Below, piece by piece: positions 56,832 through 64,000 of a stretch of DNA of 64,000 nt. This DNA comes from Clavelina lepadiformis. Taxonomy: Eukaryota > Chordata > Ascidiacea > Aplousobranchia > Clavelinidae. A program made the position numbers and the translations under genes. The stretch spans positions 684,501 to 748,500 of the forward strand of contig NC_135241.1 in assembly GCF_947623445.1 (NCBI RefSeq), given 5' to 3'. A model generated the notes under the pieces. The model was not told the DNA's origin and ran no database searches. It worked only from the letters and a program-made list of their open reading frames with translations. The first letter of the stretch is position 1, and the number at the start of each line of letters is the position of its first letter.

Positions 56832-59800
56832 CTGCGGAAGAAAACAGATCCCCGTAAACTCTTGAACGTCAACATGAACTTGAGCTTACGTGTAAATTGC
56901 AAGATGCTGCTTAAATTTGCCGGATAACTGCGGTTTAGATCAACACTTACTGAAACGATAGAGGCTAAATTAATGTGGGAAAAATTAAAACATGTGGAAA
57001 ACTTTTGTCGTCGAATTTATTTGACACTGGCTACTAATGTATAACGCCATATTTTAACTTTAAACACTTTGACTTAATACCTGACAATTTGCTAACATTT
57101 CCAGATGTCTTCGTATTTCAGTTTTACTTTATTGTTCTAAAACAAAATCACAGACATTTACACTTAGGAATATCAACGGATATGCTCTTAGTTATGCTTT
57201 TCACTTTTTCTCGAGAAATAACTTAAAAATAAATTCCGTTTTCATAAACACTGTTTTCTTTGTCATTACTGGGCAAAACCTTTTGTAACTCAAAAGCAAG
57301 TTTTCTTAAAAAGTTTACAAAATAAGATAAGATATATATCAATAAGATAGTCAACGTGTCAACATTGATACAATAAAGTGCAAAACACCTCACTCTTTCT
57401 CAGCTCGTTGCACCATTTTTAACACAATTTATTTACAATTTTACTTTAGTGCCTGACTTGTCTTTTACAATATCGGACATTTGCCGACTTGTTTCACAAG
57501 AAAAAGCATTTCGGCTTGACTCGGTCTCAAAGCAATATCGTAAACTCAACGCGGCCGCCAACATGCAACAAACCAACCGTTTAATTTTATTTAAATCGCG
57601 TTTTTAGTCTGTCGCGGCTGTCTGGGGAAGTGGGCCGACTTACACGCGAACGAGTATTATACGTACTTGACCTTAAAATTGATAGCTCGAAAGTTGGCAA
57701 GCAACCGCTGTCTTGAGAGCTGTAATTACCCTGTCCTCCTCATGATCGTGAGCGATCCTGGCTTAATAGACACACAATTTTCGCTCGCGACAGATAATAA
57801 TGGAAGAAAAGGGCGACATTACAGCAAGGAAATTACATATATTGCGAAAATGTTCGATTGGTGGCTCCTTGCAAGGCTGTAATTTGATTTCCGGTTGTAC
57901 TCGCTAGATGCCGCCCCGGCGCGACAAAATGATCCCTCTGTCCGCTTAATAACATCATATTATTCGCTGCCTGGTTAACATTAAGCGTGTCGCTATTTTT
58001 TAATTTTATGAAACGCACCTTAATTGTATCTAAATTTAGCTTTTATTGCTCGCACCGGCTGCTTTGCTGTTAGTGTGAAAATATGTCGGCTCCCCACCAC
58101 GCCTTCCGACACCTAACACTTAATGTACAAGAAACGAGGACACATATAGTTGTTTTTCCTAAAATGGACTCTTACGACGATTGCTCATCTAAGAAGTAAT
58201 CGCTTCTCTGTGTGTTTTGCGCACATAACTTATTTCGAAACTGACACTAATTAAATGTCCATCCCCAGCGCGACGGCGTCAATATTAGAGGGAGACTCCA
58301 TTTTTTTCACAAACATATTTATTTTTTCGACATAAATTAACGAACAACACAATTTCGCTTGATAACGATTTCTTTTCAATAAATAATGGACTTGTTGCGT
58401 CAACACGAACGCACAGAGGTCGCTTGTGCATCAATAATGGCCATTGTTTCATCACAAACTAATTTACAACGCTCATCTGTCCGTCACGCTAAATAAACCT
58501 TCGCGACTTCGCAGCGGATTTTAACCAAAAGGTCTCGAATTAGGTTCAACCACCCGTCCCAAATAGGCGGGCGGCGCGTAAGAAAGTGCTTTTGCCCGGC
58601 ACACGGCTCGGAATGTGAAAGGCAGAAAAGTGCGCGCCCCTCACGGAACGAGGTCAGGACAGGGATATAAGTGTCAGATGGCTCAGGTGCGCGCACGTTG
58701 CGACTCCGTGTAAACAATCCTTATAAGCTTAGCGAGTTGACATTATTTGTTCTCGACGCTTCTTTCCGCTTGAAATGCTCCGAAGAGTCGCCATACCTTA
58801 CATGCATGCGCCACATCAGAGGGCCTAATCTCTCTCACTACCTTTCACCCGAGACCAGGCCGAGCGAGGAGGGATAATTGTTTAACCTGGCAGAGCCCAA
58901 AGCACCTTTAAAAGACTGCGCGTGAGGCGATTAAAAATCTCGGCTCGAAAACTGGTTGCTGACTACGTGTAGGCTGGCGCTTTTTCCTATGTACTTTGCC
59001 TAAGTCGCAAGATTTAATTTACCGCTTGTTTCTAAACTGGTGGTTTGTCGGGATCGACAACAGGTCTTGTCCCTTTCAACAAAAACTTTCTTTCTTTTTC
59101 GCTCTATTTTGGCGGTGGGCCTTATCTTGATCTACATGAATTAAGATAATTCCGACACGAATTGTCGCTGAGCCTGCGTAACAACGGGAGTTGTCTGCAT
59201 CGTAACGACCCCGCTTATCAACGTAACAATGTCCAGGTCCGCTGCAAACAATACGACGATCCAGCTTTGCTCGAATTTGGAGAGAAAGAGCTTTTCGCTT
59301 TTTCGAAAGCGGTAAAAGATTTATCCTAAAAGTATTTCGAAAATTCATTGGAAATTTGCGCGCAAGCTCCAAAGACTGGAAAAGAAAATGACACGGAAAT
59401 TGGAAAAAGTGCGGACCACAGTTTGTTTGAGGAATTCCTTCAAACTGGAAACGTCTATTGAGATGGACGAGCCATGATTGGCCGATGTCAGCGCAACGAT
59501 TGGAATAATAACTTTTCATGATTAACTTTATTTTCGTGTTGCTACCCACATCGAACCTGCCTCGCTCCGGCCGATAGAGCTGTAATTATTAAAGACAGTT
59601 TTTAACCAATCAACGACAGTTTGTTTGACTTCGACGCTCAGTTAAAATTCCTCACTGGGATCAACCGATCCCTACGTCACACTACCAGTAACAATGGCCT
59701 TTGATCTTTCGCCAAAGACATTCCGCGATTTTATGCTAATGAGGTCGTTAATGCATTCCGGCGCCATCTAACTCCCCCTTCGTGATGTCATAAATTCAAA

Positions 59801-62582
59801 AACAAATTTAAGGCAACATTTTTGCCCTGCCAAATATCTGGCGTTAAACGGGAGTCTATTTATGACGTGACAATGGCCAGACCGGATGACGAACTACGTA
59901 ACAATGTAAGTTGAAAGTTATTTTGGAAGGAGGGAGCGTTTATTGGATAAAAAGTCATAATATTATGTTCAAGTTTAAGATGGCGCTCTTAACTCGAAGA
60001 AGCTGAAGACAAAAAGTGATTTTGCCCTTCCCCCCTCCCCATATAAAGCCGCTTATCTGGGGGCACTTTGTCACTGGCACCCAGCCCTCTTTTATCGGTC
60101 CCGGTTGAGGCAGCGCGACAGAAAGCGACTGATCGATGGTGTTTCTGACCTCATTATTTTATCAGGTAAGCTGCCAAGTCAACGATTCTTACCTTCGAAA
60201 TTGCAGCGTTGCTATGGCGATGTCAACGGATGTAGTCCTCCTACGCAAGAGTGCGACGCTGGGAAGACTTCATCATCAGTGACGTAAGATGATGATTTAT
60301 CATTAGAAATGATGTTTCTATGGATTACCTGCAACGAAAGAAGATTGATGTTTCAGATAAGACGGTGATCGCGCTTAAACGCTGGCAGCTCCATAAGCAA
60401 TGGCTGCGCTGCAAACATGAACGTTATAGCTAATATAGCAGATTAATCGAATAAGGATTGATTGGGTTTATCAAGAATGTCAACGCCATTGTGACTTCGA
60501 AAATATTTCCTGACCTAAAATAAAAGGCAGCAAATTTGTAAACAAATTATGAAATCACAAAATAAATTTGGCCAAAAAACTACAAAAACAAATTTGGCCA
60601 AAATTGAAAAAAATGCCCAAAGGGAAAAACACAGAGCGTATAAAGTCGAGGCCGCGTCCATCGAGGTACAAATTAGCCCCAAACAGTGATTGATTAACTG
60701 TGGTCATAAGTAAAATCTTACCGGTGGGTCAAAAGACTGTTTTCAAGTTTTTTTATTATTTTTTGTCTTAATCAGTCCGACAAAAACAAGTTGTTACCTC
60801 ACGTTACGTCACAATCTGGACACACTCTTATCGGTTTAACCAAATTAGGTAAAGTGTTTTCTATGTCGAGTTATTTTCACCTAAAATGATAGTTTTTTGT
60901 CTTCTTCCTATCACATGGTACAACGTGGTCAGCAATCCTTTGTCAAAGAGATCCGCGATAAATGTTGAAAGCGAAATTCGAGCAATTCAGCAAGTCAATA
61001 TTTTCAACTTTCAACTCGCAGACGTGTCGCCTTTGAAAGAGCAAACTTGGCGACGTTTCATCACAACGAGACTAATATTCGATGGAATTAAAGAGTCGTG
61101 AGTTCAGAAAAGCAATCACCGGTTTATCAGCTGCGGATTAATGCTCAACAACTCGAAATATCTTGAGCTGACAGCGGTTTATGAGCGCAAATTCCACGAA
61201 ATGTCAAGTCATTTCGGGGTCACCAATAGTTTATATTTTTTGACAGAACTCATAATATACCTTGATACATGTTTCTGAAAATCGCGATTGTCACGATTTT
61301 ACAGTTATCGCGGACGACGAGGAACGATTAAGGTCAATTCAACAACAAACAAACACATGGTTAGGCAACAAAATCTTCCAGCGGTTTCTAATTTAATCGG
61401 TATGTGCGGCGAGATAGCCAGCAAGTATTCGATATAAGTTACCACATAAAATCACATTAATTTGAATTCGCATGTCTCACCAGTAAAAATTACTTTTGGT
61501 ATTCTAACTGGAATAATATTTCAAATAGAATTCCACGACATCATCACCATGAAAACAACAATAAAGTAAAATATTAAAGCGCCTGCAAACCCAAAATCAT
61601 CGTCAGTAGCATAGAGAGCACCATGGATGATTATTAATGGGATTTCGCAGTCTTAAACGAAAATATTTCCTTCAATATTCAGGCCTTAAACAAGGAATGT
61701 GAGAAGTATTCTTAGAAATGTCAACGGAATAAAAACAGCCGCACGAAGCCAAGTCGCTTGTACTTTTATGCCGCTGTCGGATTATCTGTCGTGTTCAGCT
61801 CTGCCAAGATGAATCCTCTGTCCTTTATAAAGACATTTTGAAAGTTATCGAACGGTATCACATCGGCAACATCTTGATTCCGTCGAAACAGGCATCTATG
61901 ATTCTAACGCTTCAAGCGCTTGCATTCGCGGCCTGGAATTTGAAAATAGTGTAGCTTGTGTTTATGTGTTTATGAACAGAATCGCCCAACTTGATCAAGC
62001 CCCTTTCTTTCATTTTACTTTAAAGAAATCGTAAATGTTTGGCCCAGAATTACTACAATATCTGATCCCAGGGTGAAAAGTTGTTTAAATTACATTAATT
62101 TTTGTTTGCTCTTGGCAAAAGTTTTGACATGCGCCACCATTTAACGCTTTACCTTCGGATTAGAAACGTTATTCGTGAACTGAAAAGGGTTAAAATCTAT
62201 CACAACCCGTGTCAAGAAAATCTTTGACAGTTTTCACATCGTTTGGAAATTGGATAAAGTTTACCTGCATGTAAGTTGTGCATCGAACAGCGTGAAAACA
62301 AATTTGAGTAAAAGTCAATTACAGTCAAATTACCTGCAATGAAGCCAACAATGGTTAATCTCATAAACATAAATACGAATCGCGCATCGCCTCCTCGTTT
62401 TGTCATCAACATATGATCTTATTTCGATCAATGCTCTGTCAAGTCCTCAGGCCTGTGCTTGTTCCTTTTTCGTTCTAACTTCACGACTTATTTAATTTAC
62501 TGCGAAAGACTGACGTCGCGCAACGAATCATCAGCGATATTTTTACGTAACTTCAAATTCTTCGGTCACAGAAGAAACCGCG
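56832..62582. other. Long gene-free region upstream of basonuclin
   Basis: About 5.7 kb without a supported gene; likely regulatory DNA and/or the 5' intron of basonuclin. Short frames at 57667, 58484, 59076 and 60105 show no support. Around 60560-60605 a 15-bp word with AAATTTGGCCAAAA is present twice. A minus-strand frame at 62332-62412 (MTKRGGDARFVF, MRLTIVGFIAG, then GTAATT) could be a signal-peptide first exon but has no downstream partner. Confidence 0.45.
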
Positions 62583-62807
62583 ATGAAATCTGTCACAAAA
62601 ATTCGACAGCGGATTAGAGGAAAGCGATCTGGCAAAGACAATTCTCGAATTCAGCCCAATAACAACGAACTCGTGACGACACCGGAAGCGACGCTCGCGA
62701 CCTTCAGCAAGTTCAAGACCGAGAACAGAGCGATTGACCTCTTGATGAGTCAGATAGCGAACATGCGTCGGATCATGATTATCATGAGATTCGAAAATAC
62801 CTCATGA
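62583..62807 (+). CDS. Possible small protein or first coding exon, unrecognised
   Basis: The ATG at 62583 follows a good acceptor (TTCGGTCACAG, about 12 bp upstream), a layout seen in trans-spliced genes. The 74-codon frame (MKSVTKIRQRIRGKRSG...LATFSKFKTENRAIDLLMSQ) has GC-rich third positions against an AT-rich background, which favours coding. It has no signal peptide or TM helix. It may end at the TGA at 62805 or be spliced; no clear poly(A) signal follows. Confidence 0.35.
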   Translation: MKSVTKIRQRIRGKRSGKDNSRIQPNNNELVTTPEATLATFSKFKTENRAIDLLMSQIANMRRIMIIMRFENTS

Positions 62808-64000
62808 CCTTTATAGAGTAGCAGGTTATCAAATTTGTCGCTGAACAGAATGGACTCGCGGGTTTTGAAACCATTCACATACTGTTGTGTCTTGAGAGCT
62901 GATTAGCAATTGGGTCATTTTCATTAAGACATTGTACGGTACATCAACCGCATATATGTAAGCCTAAAATAAGCCTATAACTGCACTATCGGAGGAAAAT
63001 GTTTCTGCTTCCAAGTGCATGTATCTGCCACGTCTCTCCGTCCACTACACCCGACATCGGAAACTGATAAACCTCCATTCCCTAGCAGCAAAGTCCAGCT
63101 TGAGAGAACGAGTCGTGTTATGTTCTGCATCTATCGCTGTATAGTTTGTGAAATTAATTAAACTTAACCCACGGTGCAGTTGAATTTTTATTATTTGTCA
63201 GATTGTGACAAAACGAGCGAAAGAAGGCTGGGATTTAGTGGAAGCGGAAGAAATAATTGTTTGTCAATAACTTTGAGCAGGATCCAGCTGCGAAAACGAC
63301 ACAAGATATGTCACGGTGTGATGATACGGAACTGCTGTAATGACTTCTCAGGCGAAGATTATTAATCCCATTCCAGTCTATTTTCACACTTTAATCTAAA
63401 GCTTGTCAATTTGTGTTCGAATTCCCTGGACAACCAAACCTCGCAAGCTTGATCAACTATAAATCATGCCATTCAAGCAGTGTTGTGCTGCCATCCTTAA
63501 AGTCTTTAATTTGAACAAGCAAGCTTCGATGTAAATATTGACACCGTCTGCAGCTCCACATCCCGGATCGTCGACTGATGCAAGACCAAGAGTAATTGGT
63601 GCGGTTTATCATTGAGTCGCGTCAGCACTGAGGCGAAGTTTTCATGAAAGCTTCATCATTTTCTTTGGAATTTTTCGTTCAATTTCTTGCAGAGCTCGAA
63701 TGTTGTTTTCATGAACTTCAAACTATGATACACTCCCCTTGTTTCGAAAAAAAAATGGCAACCTTTGCACAAAGCAAGTTCTCAGTGAGAAGCGTATGAG
63801 TCTCGGCATATAATTTGTGGCCGGTTTAATGTTGCTGTAAAGTTAGAGTAGTCATTATATGATGGTCATCGCCATTTTGAATATAACCATACAAATCGCC
63901 ATTTTAATTGCTGCTAAATTCGTATCATTGCCACGAATCCACCTATAATGAGCAATATTTTCTAAAAGAACCCGCGAAAGTTTTTGCGCCGTGGGCGAAA
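62808..64000. other. Right-hand end of window, nothing recognised
   Basis: Only short unsupported frames (for example 63174-63365, plus). No RNA genes or repeats with definable ends were seen. Confidence 0.45.

Overview
This is nuclear DNA from an animal with a compact, AT-rich genome. It has spliced genes with mostly 100-900 bp introns, GT-AG junctions, AATAAA signals and nuclear-type tRNA genes. Recognisable metazoan genes are the Microprocessor subunit DGCR8, a basonuclin/disco zinc-finger factor, a rhodopsin-like GPCR, and CAP, TSP1 and LRR proteins. Small introns, invertebrate-deuterostome style domain mixing, AG acceptors directly in front of first ATGs (as in SL trans-spliced genes) and non-autonomous DNA transposons suggest an ascidian tunicate of Ciona type. 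The species is inferred, not proven.

Layout. 58-2945 (-) is the N-terminal part of a class A GPCR that runs off the left edge. 7126-10697 (-) is DGCR8 in 13 exons, followed at 10945-11489 by an unrecognised small gene. 11.5-14.4 kb is repeat-rich and holds a 30-bp perfect palindrome and a hAT-type non-autonomous transposon with an exact 8-bp target duplication. 14.45-15.8 kb is a decaying tandem array of tRNA-Gln and tRNA-Tyr units. 15900-22770 (-) is a secreted protein with a CAP domain, a CRISP-like hinge and ten TSP1 repeats; one of its introns holds an interstitial telomere-like tract. 22.8-28.6 kb is gene-poor, with LINE-like 3' tails and two possible small genes.

28613-34637 (+) is a 1217-residue coiled-coil protein. 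36856-37941 and 39843-40493 (both -) are two paralogous multi-pass proteins of a family I do not recognise. 41173-44195 (-) is a single-pass LRR receptor-like protein. 45157-45834 is a second inverted-repeat transposon with an 8-bp target duplication. 46203-48412 (-) and 49274-50542 (+) are a divergent pair of unrecognised membrane proteins sharing an 860-bp intergenic promoter region. 53010-56822 (-) is basonuclin/disco, with more than 5 kb of gene-poor upstream DNA. A small possible coding exon lies at 62583-62807 (+).

Exon models were built by hand from splice signals. For DGCR8, CAP-TSP1, the coiled-coil gene, the LRR gene, the 46-48 kb membrane gene and basonuclin the exon lengths add up to an open frame with matching intron phases, which is good internal support. 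There is no operon-like logic. DGCR8 acts in pri-miRNA processing in the nucleus, basonuclin in transcription, and most other genes encode secreted or membrane proteins. A genome-scale peculiarity is the strong excess of the palindrome TGACGTCA, present in exons, introns and spacers alike.
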